Source: Pictodentalium vernedei | Taxonomy: Eukaryota; Mollusca; Scaphopoda; Dentaliida; Dentaliidae | DNA: 64,000 nucleotides | Assembly: GCA_031216915.1 (NCBI GenBank) | Contig: CM062293.1 | Location: forward strand, 150,048,285 to 150,112,284 | Direction of reading: 5' to 3' | Part shown: positions 45,051-55,819 of the stretch, in pieces | Numbering within the stretch: the stretch's first letter is position 1 | How the letters are laid out: each line of letters starts with the position of its first letter | Notes under the pieces: generated by a model | Seen by the model: only the letters and a program-made list of their open reading frames with translations | What the model was told of the DNA's origin: nothing | Database searches by the model: none | Position numbers and translations under genes: made by a program

Positions 45051-45582
45051 TACAGGACTTGTTATTGGCTGTTTTGAATAGAAATTCAATCTGGTCAGCA
45101 TAAACGTGGTCAGTAATGAACTCCGCCACATGGTTGTGATCTTTGGTGTATCATTTAAGTAATAAATTAAGTTTGTGTGACATATATGAGAGTTCATCTG
45201 AACATTCTATTTTGTTGGATAATTTTCTTTTCTTTTCATTACACTGCAGTTATTCTATCACTCTTTTGTGAGAAAATAGGAAATGCGTTTTTTTACCAGA
45301 CATAAAGTGTTACATTACATTATAACGAAGCGTAAAACTATCATGTAACGAGGCAGTATAATAGCAACAGAAAGGTCAAACTTGAATGTCTGTAAATGTC
45401 ATTACGCAAGATGTAAACATTACTCTACTCTTCATTTCACAGCTATTCAATAAGGCTACTGATAATTCAACAATAGAATAACAGATATCTGACTAAACGC
45501 TTGTTTATTCTTCAGCGTGTTCGATAAGTGGAACAAGTATATTACCGCTGTAGTGGGGAGTTTTGCTTGGATTATGTATTAT
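45051..45582. other. Unassigned DNA
   Basis: No feature recognised. Confidence 0.4.
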
Positions 45583-46160
45583 GGTCAACAAGAAGAAAAC
45601 TGAGTTGTAATGAAACCCCAATAGCTTATAACTTCATTCCATTTTTGATTATCTCGGAATACAGTCACTATTTGCCTTAACATTCCGTGACTCAAGGAAG
45701 TTTGCAATAGGTCTTTCATCTGGGAGTTGTGCTGCTTTTGTGTCGGACAGTTTTGTGGGTGGAGGGAGCCGTAGAGAACCACCGAGCAGCGGCGAGCAAC
45801 TGTCAGACTTCCCAACGTACTAATTCCACATGAGCTGGATTAGCATTGGTTGAAGGCAAGTGTCCCATCAACGTGCAGTACGCCTTAGTACAAAACATCA
45901 CCGTGATCGTGATTAAGTACCTTACTCAAGGAAACAACGCAGTTACCCCTGGTGGAGATCGAACCGTGGACCTTTCGGTTTGAAGTCCAATGCCGTAACC
46001 ACTGAGTCATCGCGCTCCCATTGTGGTCAACAAGAACAAAACTGATTTGTATTGAAACTCCAATACCCTCATTTTATTTTTGATTATCCTAGAATATCGT
46101 CACTCTTGTGCTTAACCTTCAGTAACTCGTAGAGCTTTATAAGACTGGGCTTTCGCTCCT
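45583..46160. repeat. ~140 bp direct repeat flanking SINE S6
   Basis: 45583-45725 and 46020-46160 align: GGTCAACAAGAAGAAAACTG against GGTCAACAAGAACAAAACTG, then TTTTTGATTATCTCGGAATA against TTTTTGATTATCCTAGAATA. They are diverged and separated by the SINE. Confidence 0.75.
45727..46018 (-). mobile_element. tRNA-headed SINE (S6), tail lost
   Basis: Minus strand: GGGAGCGCGATGACTCAGTG head with GGTTCGATCTCC as B box, then GTTTCCTTGAGTAAGGTACT and TGTCAGACAGTTGCTC-like body ending at CCACCCACAAAACTGTCCGA. The AATA tail is missing. Confidence 0.82.
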
Positions 46161-46263
46161 TTTCATTTCACTATTCTAATGATTTTATTGTTTTGGATAC
46201 GTGTTGTTTTAAGCAAAAGTGTTGCAAGTGCATATCCAAGTCTAAGTATATTGTTAGAGCAAT

Positions 46264-46492
46264 CTCTATGGGAGCCCCGGGAATCGAAGCAGTGCTTGTT
46301 TAATGTGTTAACCAAGCGCTGTTTTACTTGTAAAATAGGATCCGGTCACCAATGCCATGGGTGGAAGTCCTCTAAAATGGGCAACATGCGTGTAAATGAT
46401 TGGCCGGACTTTATTTTATATCCATGTTGGGATCGAGATTAATCATTGTGCAGAACTATGTGACCTTAAACACCAATAAATAAATAATTGGT
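46264..46492 (+). mobile_element. SINE-2 copy g
   Basis: GGGAGCCCCGGGAATCGAAG, CACCAATGCCATGGGTGGAA, AATGGGCAACATGCGTGTAA, TCATTGTGCAGAACTATGTG and a CACCAATAAATAAATAA tail. Confidence 0.78.
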
Positions 46493-46694
46493 ATTGAAAT
46501 TGCGATTGATAAATAAGAGCGAGAATACAAGCACAAAGGAAATAAATTAAAATAAAGTAACGCTTGCACTGTAAGGCAGCATACGTCGTCGGCTTGAAGT
46601 GTATGCGTTTCTTTAAGTTTTGGTAGCACGATTGTCTGCCTTTCCCAGTGTTAACGCCTCTCTGTTCTAAAGTTGGTACCCATTGGGTATGACG

Positions 46695-47330
46695 TAGCTG
46701 AAACGGTTAAAGGGTTTTCTTGATCGATTAATCACATGGATAAACCTTGGTTAACCGATTAATCACTTGCCCTTTTGGTAGCTGAATAATTGTCGTACCG
46801 TTGATGATTTATAGCATTAACGCTTTACCCAACGTAAAGGACAACATCGGCCAGCTCTACATACAAAAATCTCCTTTCAGATTTTATTATGTTTTCAATT
46901 TTTGTCTCAAAAACATAGCTTATGATCCCTCATTGGAACGAGCTCGTTCCAATGAGGGATCATAAGCTATGTTTTTGAGACAAAAATTGAAAATTTTTAG
47001 TAATTCAAGAATCTATTTTGCAAGTGTCGTCTGCTACCCGCATTGGGTAAAGGTTAACTTAAGAATGACCAGTTCCAGCTACTGATACAGTATAATGATC
47101 ATGCAAGTGAACAAGTATGTCATCACGTAACTTGCATGTTTTACTCTGTCTCATATAATTGATGTGAGTCAGTGTGACAATGTTTGCCTGTTTTGGAGCA
47201 AGTTTGTTTCTTTGTTAACCCAGAAAATACAGTAGTTCAAATGTAACGGTTAATCGATCAATGACTTTGTTGATCGATCAAGACGTTGATCATTGGTTAA
47301 TCGATTAATCGGTTAGCCGTTTCAACTCTA
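46695..47330. mobile_element. hAT-like non-autonomous element hosting a family A MITE
   Basis: Exact 8 bp GTATGACG lies on both sides (46687-46694, 47331-47338). Ends are TAGCTGAAACGG and CCGTTTCAACTCTA. Subterminal parts are rich in ATCGATTAATC repeats in both orientations (for example TGATCGATTAATCAC and TTAATCGATTAATCGGTTAG). An 8 bp duplication with TAG-type ends fits hAT. There is no transposase frame. Without the A insertion it is ~400 bp. Confidence 0.8.
46817..47057 (+). mobile_element. Family A TTAA MITE nested in the hAT-like element
   Basis: TTAA at 46817-46820 and 47054-47057. Ends CGCTTTACCCAACG and CATTGGGTAAAGG. The central palindrome is nearly perfect around TTGGAACGAGCTCGTTCCAA. 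Confidence 0.87.
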
Positions 47331-47338
47331 GTATGACG

Positions 47339-48076
47339 TGGGTAATTTTAACTATGCGATGAAGATAAATTTCTTATTTTCAGCGTGAGAGCTGGACAGA
47401 AAAATGTTAGCAGAAAATCGCACCATGCTGTAGGAGTTAGACAGATAGATATTCATTATAATGAATTCACCGTGAGAACTGAAACCAGGGCTCTCTGATT
47501 ATAGTCATAAGGTTTTGTTGATCTTGTTCAAGAGTAGGGCCAAATTATAGAAATCATCCTCTGTTGAAATTGCAAAGTAAAAAGAATATATGCCCATTGT
47601 GTATTATCCTTACATTGGATGTTTTGGTGATGCTTTGTATTGCAGTTGGTAGCTTTAAATCAGTAGTTTTTTAACGAATTGATATCAGTGGTGGGCTGGC
47701 CATATATGTTGCCGGGAAATTTCCCGGTTGACCCCAACTTCTGGGGGTTCTGTTGTTTATTCCCATTTGGGGATTATCCGTACAGGCCAGTGATGGTTGA
47801 GCAACTCGTAATAATACCTCATTTTATTTGATTATTTTGCCATATATTAAGATCAGTACATTGAGTACACCGCAGATTTGTGCGTCTTTTTCATATTCCA
47901 CAACAGTATTGAACGCAAGCATGCTTAAATAAAATTGATTGGTCAGTATGTTGCACAAATTCTTTCTGTCATGTCGATCGCAAAATGAATGCTAACATTT
48001 TGATCAAAATTGAAATACTAGTTATGAATCGTCCAAGAATTAGCATTTAGATTTGGGCTTGAGAGAAATATAGAAT
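47339..48076. other. Unassigned DNA with a CCGGG hairpin
   Basis: 47690-47760 has CTGGCCATATATGTTGCCGG and AAATTTCCCGGTTGACCCC, related to 19850-19920. Otherwise nothing recognised. Confidence 0.4.
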
Positions 48077-48214
48077 AAACGTATAGTGTTTGGAAGTAAA
48101 AAAAATTATTCTACGAGTAGGATTAAGAATGAAACAGGCGAGCCTCTGGCGAGTCGGTTTTATTCTTAATTCTACGAGTAGAATAATTTTTTTACTTGAA
48201 AACACTATACGTTT
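48077..48214. repeat. 138 bp hairpin next to the 166 bp tandem element
   Basis: AAACGTATAGTGTTTGGAAG pairs with CTTGAAAACACTATACGTTT; arms continue through TTATTCTACGAGTAG and TTAAGAATGAAAC to GCGAGCCTCTGGCGAGTCGG. Confidence 0.8.
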
Positions 48215-48218
48215 ATTA

Positions 48219-50715
48219 GCCCACCGACGGGAGCTAAACTTATCACTTGCCGTCCGTCGTCGTCCGTCGTCTGTCGTCCGTCCGGGGTCGTGAACATTTT
48301 TCAAACCACTTCTCCTCTGAAACCGCGTGGTCAATTTGCTCGAAACTTGGTATGGATGTTCATTACCATATGTCAATTCAAGTTTGTTCAAATGAAATGG
48401 ACATGCCCACTTGGGGCTCCATAGGGGGCATAACTCCGATAGCACCATATGTATATTAGAGAAATTACTAAAAAATCTTCTTCTCCCGCACAAGTGGGCA
48501 GAATCATTTGATATTTGGTATACAGCATTATGGGGTGGATCTGATTCAAGTTTGTTCAAATCGGCCCCCTGGATTCATATTTGGGCTCATTATAGAAGCC
48601 CGAATTCGAACGTAGTGCATTTCAGGCAAATTTCTTAAAAAATATTCTTCTCCAGATCCAGCAGGCAGAATCTTTTGATATTTGGTATGCAACATTGTGC
48701 GGTGGATCTGATTCAAGTTTGTTCAAATCAGCCCCCTGGGTTCATATTTGGGCTCAGCATAGGAGCCCAAATTTGAACTTAGTGCATTTCAGGCAAATTT
48801 CTTTAAAAATCTTCTTCTCAAGATCCAGCAGGCAGAATCTTTTGATATTGGGTATGCAGCATGCTTAGGGGGTGAGATTCCAATTTGTTCAAGCCAAGTC
48901 CCTGGGTTCATATTTGGGCTCACTGCTGTAGCCCGAATTATGACTTAGTTCAAAATGAGGAATTTTCTTTAAAAATCTTCTTCTTCAGATCCAGCAGTCA
49001 GAATGTTTTGATGTTTGGTATGCAGCATCCTTAGGGGGTGAGATTCACGTTTGTTCAAGCCATGTCCCTAGGTCCATATTTGGGCTCACTGTGGGAGCCC
49101 GAATGATAACGTAGTAGTAAAATGAGGAATTTTCTTTAAAAATCTTCTTCTTCAGATCCAGCAGTAGGAATGTTTTGATATTTGGTATGCAGCATCCTTA
49201 GGGGGGTGAGATTCAAGTTTGTTCAAGCCATGTCCCTTGGTCCATATTTGGGCTCACTGTGGGAGCTTGAATTTTAACTTAGTTCGAAATGAGGAATTTT
49301 CTTACAAAATCTTCTTCTTCAGATCCAGCAGTCGGAATGTTTTGATATGTGGTTGGTAGCATCCTCAGGTGTGAGATTCAAGTTTGTTAAAGCCAAGTGC
49401 CTAGGTCCATATTTGGGCTCACTGTGGTAGCACGAATCAGAACTTAGTTCAAAATGAGGAATTTTCTTTAAAAATCTTCTTCTTCAGATCCAGCAGTCGA
49501 AATGTTTTGATATGTGGTATGCAGCATCCTTGGGGGGGGGGGGGGGGGTGAGATTCAAGTTTGCTCAAGCCATGTCCCTAGGTCCACCTTTGGGCCCACT
49601 GTGGAAGCTTGAATTGTGACTTAGTTCGAAATGAGGAATTTTCTTAAGAAATCTTCTTCTTCAGATCCAGCAGTCGGAATGTTTTGATATGTGGTGTGTA
49701 GCATCCTTAGGGTTGAGATTCAAATTTGTTCAAGCCAAGTCTCTGGGTTCATATTTGGGCTCACTGTTGTAGCCCGAATTATAACTTAGTTCAAAATGAG
49801 GAATTTTCTTTAAAAATCTTCTTCTTCAGATCCAGCAGTCAGAATGTTTTGATGTTTGGTATGCAGCATCCTTAGGGGGGTGAGATTCAAGTTTGTTCAA
49901 GCCATGTCCCTAGGTCCATATTTGGGCTCACTGTGGGAGCCCGAATGATAACGTAGTTCAAAATGAGGATTTTTCTTTAAAAATCTTCTTCTTCAGATCC
50001 AGCAGTAGGAATGTTTTGATATTTGGTATGCAGCATCCTTAGGGGGGTGAGATTCAAGTTTGTTCAAGCCATGTCCCTAGGTCCATATTTGGGCTCACTG
50101 TGGAAGCTTGAATTGTAACTTAGTTCGAAATGAGGAATTTTCTTAAGAAATCTTCTTCTTAAGATCCAGCAGTCGGAATGTTTTGATATGTGGTGTGTAG
50201 CATCCTTAGGGGGGTGAGATTCAAGTTTGTTAAAGCCAAGTCCCTGGGTCCATATTTGGGTCCCTATGGGAGCCCCAATTATAACTTAGTCAATATGAGG
50301 AATTTTTCTTTAAAAATCTTCTTCTTCAGATTCAGCAGTCGGAATGTTTTGATATTTGGCATGCAGCATCCTTAGGGGGTGAGATTCAAGTTTGTGCAAG
50401 CCAAGTCCCTGGGTTCATATTTGGGCTCACTGTGGGAGCCCGAATGATAACTTAGTTCAAAATGAGGAATTTTCTTTAAAAATCTGCTTCTTCAGATCCA
50501 GCAGATGAATGCTTTTGATATTTGGTATGCAGCATCCTTAGGGGGTAAGATTCAAGTTTGTTCAAGCCGTGTCCCTAGTTCCATAAAATTTGTCTTTCAG
50601 GACTTCATTCCTTTGTAGTGTTGATGAACCCTGTCTAACTGAATGTGACCCCAAATACTTCTTTGAACCACTTTGGCCGGTGAGCGATTAAGGCTCCTTG
50701 GGGCCTCTTGTTTTG
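48219..50715 (+). mobile_element. Internally tandem element, ~166 bp unit, ~12 units
   Basis: Left part: CCCACCGACGGGAGCTAAAC, then GTCCGTCGTC repeats (48248-48290) and CTTCTCCTCTGAAACCGC. A tandem array (about 48480-50580) follows. Marker AGATCCAGCAG recurs at about 48656, 48826, 48989, 49156, 49321, 49486, 49664, 49829, 49996, 50162, 50329 and 50494, spacing 163-178, mostly 165-167. Each unit has TTTGATATTTGGTATGCAGC and ATATTTGGGCTCACTGTGGG. Right part: GGTGAGCGATTAAGGCTCCT and GGGGCCTCTTGTTTTG. No terminal repeat or coding frame. The plan recalls tandem-core elements known in bivalves; identity is not established. Confidence 0.8.
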
Positions 50716-51635
50716 TTTATCCCATAAATCTTTTACAGAACAGTCACGGTGAGATCGTGCTGTTACTCGCTACAAAACACAGCGAGAAATGAGGAGTCCA
50801 GTTCGAAGACAAGCAAAATTGCCAAAAATAAAAAAGGCGCAGTGATACATTTCTGTCTAAAAGTAATTCCCCTACAAACCTGAGCTACACTTGTAAAAAT
50901 ACTTTATTAAATGAACAATGTGTAGTGTTTTCTACTGGCATTGTGTAATACTTTCAAAAAGATTTAAAGACAACAACAATTGAACTGTTAATTATACTAC
51001 ACGAATGCGGTAGAGGTCAGAGGTCAAGTCCGTCTCTACTATAGAAATAAATTCTTTCAGTGTTTAACCTATGGGGAAAATTTATCACCCTACTAGGTGA
51101 ATAAAGCGAAAATTTATCCAAGGCTTTTATTGTTTCAAATAAACAGCCATTTATGGGATAAAAACCTATAATCATGATTACCCTGTTCCATCCTTGGATC
51201 ATCAATGGGAACTCATTTTGAAATATGTACTTTATCAAGCTGTTAAGCCACCATGGAGTCGAATTCTATAAGGAATACAACGCTGTAATGAGCTGTTTGT
51301 TCAGCCGCTATTCTTTTACAGTTGATGAAATGTGATTTCCCTTTAACAACGAATGCATGCAGATATTGTTTCCGCGCTCTAGTTATAGATATTCCAATCA
51401 TTAAGTATTTATTTTTCCTTGGAAACATTAAGATAGTAACACTGTTAGTGGAATTAAGCGGCGTAATAAAACTACAGCTGCAGGGTGTCTTTATTCATAA
51501 TATTCAGTAAACAAACATGTGTTATAGTAATGGTTATGTCATCAAAAAGATCGGTAAAATGAGGTCTCGATTGAGAAACTTGTCTTGCGCGTTGATTCAA
51601 AGAAATGAATGGTTCTAGTAATTTTAGATTTAAGA
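50716..51635. other. Unassigned DNA
   Basis: No feature recognised. Confidence 0.4.
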
Positions 51636-51708
51636 GATGGAATATTTCAGTTGGTCGGAAAAGCGAACCGTTCTTGTTCGCTTTTCCGACCAACTGAAAT
51701 ATTCCATC
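51636..51708. repeat. 73 bp near-perfect hairpin
   Basis: GATGGAATATTTCAGTTGGT pairs perfectly with ACCAACTGAAATATTCCATC, with CGGAAAAGCGAAC also paired and a CGTTCTT loop. Confidence 0.85.
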
Positions 51709-52352
51709 CATTGAAACTAAAGACAGGCAATAGGCCACTTAAAGACTAGACTGCCTCCAGGCCATAACAGTTTAGGAACATAACGAGTAGTTTGGGAGCT
51801 TGGTACTCTATAAATACATGTGTATACGAATCAAATACCAGTCACATATATATATATATACATACAGAAACAAGCGTGCACACTGAAGTGAGATCACCTG
51901 ACTCCCAGTTGTTGCTGACAAAGAGTAGCAAACTAAATTTACGTTGAGCAATTCAAATAATTGTGAAATATTATGAGGAACTCTTAAATGTCACAGGAAA
52001 TATAGAATATTCATTTTTCATTTCACCTTTTCTGTTTATTGTTTGTTTGTCAGGAAAATTGTGTTTATGAAGAGAGAATAGTCGAAATGAAGTGCGGGAA
52101 CAAACTATTTTTCTGCTGCTAATGGCAGCATAAAAATATTCCCAGCTCCTACCCCCACCCCCACTTCATTTCCCCACATGATGGGTTAAATGTGTGTCGT
52201 CTCCATTATATGTGAAGATGCAGGGAACAAAATTAATTTTTCATGTCAATTGAAGCACACTGAGTGTGGTTTGAAGGCTTAAGTACCTAGAACTTGAAGA
52301 GTAACCAGTAACTATACCATATCAAAATGGCCCCAAGAATTAGCAGAGTGAT
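51709..52352. other. Unassigned DNA
   Basis: Only a short (TA)n run at about 51846-51862. Confidence 0.4.
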
Positions 52353-52356
52353 ACCC

Positions 52357-52389
<33 letters not shown>

Positions 52390-52437
52390 GCGCGCGCGCG
52401 TGGCTTCGTCTCTACGAGAGAGGGAGAGAGAGAGAAG
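52353..52437. repeat. Compound simple repeat
   Basis: A run of about 20 C is followed by (AC)n, then (GC)n, a short spacer, and (GA)n. Confidence 0.85.
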
Positions 52438-52454
52438 TAATGATTCTGTGTTAA

Positions 52455-52590
52455 AATGATTGTACCCAGTGCTTCATTAATTAAATTTTTGATGTTTATT
52501 CCTATAATTAGTGTTTGGAATCTAATATTATTGTGTCCGTGGAAATATTGCCAACCTATGGAAAGTGACCAGTCCACGGCGGTCGAAGTG
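52455..52590. mobile_element. Family D right half
   Basis: CAGTGCTTCATTAATTAAAT, CTATAATTAGTGTTTGGAAT, GTGTCCGTGGAAATATTGCC and GACCAGTCCACGGCGGTCGA end before TA (52591-52592). The other arm is missing. Confidence 0.75.
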
Positions 52591-52592
52591 TA

Positions 52593-53104
52593 TTCCCAAA
52601 TTATACTTAGTTGAGTGGCAAGAGAAATCCTGTCCCGGGCAGAAATATCTGTCTACAAAATGTAGGTTAACATCTTACGTCGCTTTCACGAATACTGTGT
52701 TCTAGTTATCAGCATATCAGCTCTAAAGCGAAAGTGATACTTTTCCTTTTTCAGTATATGTTCACAACAATATATCTATCTTGAGTGCATGCTGACTTAA
52801 TAATTGTGGATGTTTATCTAATCCATAGAGGAAGTAATAAATCAAGCTCAAGGACTATTAATTCTTAAAACACAGCACAGCACAGCACAACATTCCCTAC
52901 TAACGAACTTGATCTGTGACGGTCTTCCATACTCCATCGGATGAATACAGGGAATTACTTACAGCGTCCAAAATTGTGTGGAAGCGACTTTTTGGTCTTC
53001 CGACTGCTTGTAATAAACTGCTTTTCATCTTCAGTCCCGCCGCCACTATTCCTCTGAGCACACACAGATGACTCACATAGACTGGACTCAATTTAACCCC
53101 TAGC
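52593..53104. other. Unassigned DNA
   Basis: A 87-codon minus-strand frame (53163-52900) runs into a family G fragment; no domain recognised. Confidence 0.4.
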
Positions 53105-53178
53105 GCTCTGGTAGTGCAACAGAATTTTCTCCAATAACTCTGAAAACTTTGCCATTTTGACATCAGAGTGCAGTGGGT
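53105..53178. mobile_element. Family G right-end fragment
   Basis: AAACTTTGCCATTTTGACAT and CAGAGTGCAGTGGGTTA match the right end of G. Confidence 0.5.
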
Positions 53179-53737
53179 TACTCATAAAAAACAAGGCATA
53201 AATGAGTCATTTGAAGTTTGACACAAATGTGTCGAATGAAGCTGGATTTAAAATCGCATATGCATATACTTCTCATACAGGAGTATCGGTGAATCATAGT
53301 TAGATGCTTACCGTGAGACAAGAAAAGACCTCAACTGACATGGCAGACAGCTGCTGTGTACGGGTTGGATGTGATGACATTGTATTGGCTGTATATAAAC
53401 AACACGATAACCAGCCATTAATCAGAGAGCAGTGTGGTAAAAAAGGTGTTAAAAACAAACATGCAAATGATTAACTGTGGCCTAACAGCACGCATGGGCG
53501 CCAGATCAATTTGGGTGCCAGATCAAGGAGAATGCCAAACATATCTGAGAGGCCTGTGGTTTGCTACCCTGTAAAACGTGAAATGGGGTATCAAAAGAAG
53601 CCTCTTCCTTTACACACATACACACATACACACACTTGGTAGCTCTTGGGGGTATAATTTGAACCTAAAGTAACAAATGAGTTTAACAAAAGAAGTTTCA
53701 CTAAAAGGTTTCAGATGTCCAAGGGTGTCGATTCTCC
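53179..53737. other. Unassigned DNA
   Basis: A short ACAC-rich run at about 53612-53634. Nothing else. Confidence 0.4.
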
Positions 53738-53865
53738 GTTGGACCTCGTGAAATGGAGCAGTACTTGTTTACTGCGGTAAACAAGATCGGCCTTACTGGT
53801 AAAATAAGACCCCATAACCAACGCCTGTGTGGGAGTCCTCTAAAGTGGTATAGCCATAGATGCTG
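53738..53865 (+). mobile_element. SINE-2 copy h, 3' deleted
   Basis: CCGTTGGACCTCGTGAAATG, GTAAACAAGATCGGCCTTAC, GGGAGTCCTCTAAAGTGGTA, then a jump to AGCCATAGATGCTGA. Confidence 0.65.
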
Positions 53866-54034
53866 AAATTGTGTCACCACCTCCCTCCCTCCTTCCCTCT
53901 CCCAGCAACACCAATAATATCAAGTGTATGAATAACTAGAATTAAATTCACATTCGGAGACAAACGTGAGCGTTTTGGTTGTTGTAGTTATTGCAAAGTC
54001 GAGTCCAGTGCGTTTGAAGAATCGAAACTCAGAC

Positions 54035-54225
54035 ATATCTTTAACCTCCTTGTTGGAAAATGATACTCATAAACATGATGTGTGTATCCTCATTGGAAAG
54101 AGCTCCTTGAGCACGTTCTAATGGGGGGTTGATGAGTTATAGTTTTGAGACCAAATTGAAAATATTTAGTTACTCAAGATTTTTTTTGTAAATATCTCTC
54201 ACCCGCCTGCTAATCGTGTTTAGAA
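54035..54225. mobile_element. Family A relative, degenerate
   Basis: ATCCTCATTGGAAAGAGCTC, GATGAGTTATAGTTTTGAGA and AAATTGAAAATATTTAGTTA match A's centre and right side. The ends are lost. Confidence 0.55.
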
Positions 54226-54689
54226 AAGAGTAAACACGTTGGTGTTTATGCGTTTCTTTTTCTTCCTCTTCTCCGTGTCACTCTAATTATGAAGCAACAA
54301 AAACCACAGCCATCAAGGGTATATTTGTCACAACACACAGTTTCGCGAAAAATATTTTCCCATCCTTCCACCCACTTGGTTACCAGAATGATTTTACTAA
54401 GGGACATATTGTAACAATTGCAGTTATATTCCTTTCCGGTGGAAAACATTCTTCAATTGTCGGCACTCCCTTGAAACGTCAGAGTAAAAACAAGGAAGAC
54501 TTGTTAACATCTTTAAAAGTTACCAGCCTTTCTTGTGCTTAGTGTAATGATCCGATCCTATTTAATTTTATAATATTTCATAAAGATCACGTTATTTATC
54601 AGATGGATAAATTATTATTTTCAATGTGCACGTTCCAATCAAAAGTCAAAAACTGCCAAACAGGACCGTCGCAAATGAAGTCCTTATCT

Positions 54690-54830
54690 GACTCGCGTAA
54701 CAGACGACACTTGCAAACAAATTCTTGAACAAATACTTATATTTTTTGCCTCAAAATATGACTCATGATTCCCCATGGAATCGAGTGTGACAATCTCGTT
54801 CCACTGAGAAGTCACAACACTGGGGAAAAA
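54690..54830 (-). mobile_element. Family A fragment
   Basis: CAGACGACACTTGCAAACAA, TTTTTTGCCTCAAAATATGA, TCATGATTCCCCATGGAA. The right half is missing. Confidence 0.6.
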
Positions 54831-54886
54831 TGTAATGGTTCAGGTTTCTCGACCGATCCCAATTTTCATGCACGACCCTAATCGTT

Positions 54887-55089
54887 TTAACCCTTTAACC
54901 AACGCAGAGAATTTTATTATTTTAATTACTATTTTTTAATTTTTTTCAAAAGATTTCAACAAAACCATAACATGTGATACCTCATGAGGGGTCACATGAC
55001 ATGGTTTTGTTGAAATATTTTTAAAAAGTTATTTTTTTCAGCTGTTCAGTTTGCAAATTATGCGGGCGATTCGTTAGGTAAAGGGCTAA
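54887..55089. mobile_element. Family B hairpin MITE
   Basis: TTAA at 54887-54890; right end CGATTCGTTAGGTAAAGGG then CTAA. Core CATGTGATACCTCATGAGGG and TCACATGACATGGTTTTG; the GAGCTC centre is lost. Confidence 0.75.
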
Positions 55090-55207
55090 ACTTTTATGAT
55101 CGCATGGTTAAACAGTTACATGTATTTAAAACGATATCTTACGATACTCACGGCCCTGGCGTCAAATACATGTATACCGCGAATATAGGCAATACAATTA
55201 ACACTTC

Positions 55208-55382
55208 ATCTAATCCGAAAGTCAGACGATACTTGATGAAAAATTTATTGACTACGTATACATTTTCATTTTTTTTACCCCCAAAACATAGTTTATGATC
55301 CCACATTGGAACAATCTCGTTTCAACAAGGGTCATAAGCTTTGTTTTTTGAGAAACGCCGTTACGTTTAGTAAAAGGGTTAA
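55208..55382 (-). mobile_element. Family A hairpin MITE, shortened
   Basis: AGTCAGACGATACTTGATG at left, then CCCAAAACATAGTTTATGAT, TTGGAACAATCTCGTTTCAA, CGCCGTTACGTTTAGTAAAA and GGG next to TTAA (55379-55382). Confidence 0.65.
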
Positions 55383-55541
55383 GTGACTGTATGTGGGGAA
55401 TAAAATATTTAAAATAATTTTTTAAAAAGCCGACCGAACCATCATATTTTTCGATTGTAAGTTATAGAGACCAAACCATTTTTTTCGCCTAATTTGGACG
55501 CAAACAAAGAAATATTAATAAAATTTTAATCCCAATTTTTG

Positions 55542-55754
55542 TTACCACTCTACACACTGGTGTCAAAATACTGCAATTTCAAGCAGCAAATTTTTCCCAG
55601 AATTCAACCAGGAATTTAATCAATTTAATCTTGTTTGACGGAGCTCAATAAGCTCTGTCAAACAAGATTGAATTGGTTATCTTCATAGCTGCCTTATGGG
55701 AAAATTTTCAGGCTAAATTTTTTTATATTTTGACATCAGTGTACAGAGGGTTAA
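55542..55754. mobile_element. Family G hairpin MITE, near-complete
   Basis: Left TTACCACTCTACACACTGGT, right ATCAGTGTACAGAGGG then TTAA (55751-55754). The core pairs AATTTAATCTTGTTTGACGG with CTGTCAAACAAGATTGAATT around AGCTCAATAAGCT. Best evidence that G is another TTAA-type family. Confidence 0.75.
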
Positions 55755-55819
55755 TAATGCTGACCGAATAAGGTCGTTGCGTAGAGAGAAAGGGTAAAAA
55801 GGGTAACCGATTCTCGTCA

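Noticed and set aside
48047-48559. 170-codon minus-strand frame as a gene
   Set aside because: It crosses a hairpin and the head of the tandem element; the frame is repeat-derived.
48480-50580. CRISPR-like array
   Set aside because: Unit of ~166 bp has no unique spacers, and the DNA is eukaryotic. It is a tandem repeat.
51636-51708. microRNA precursor
   Set aside because: The stem is too perfect and long for a typical animal pre-miRNA, and there is no evidence for expression. MITE-type hairpin is simpler.
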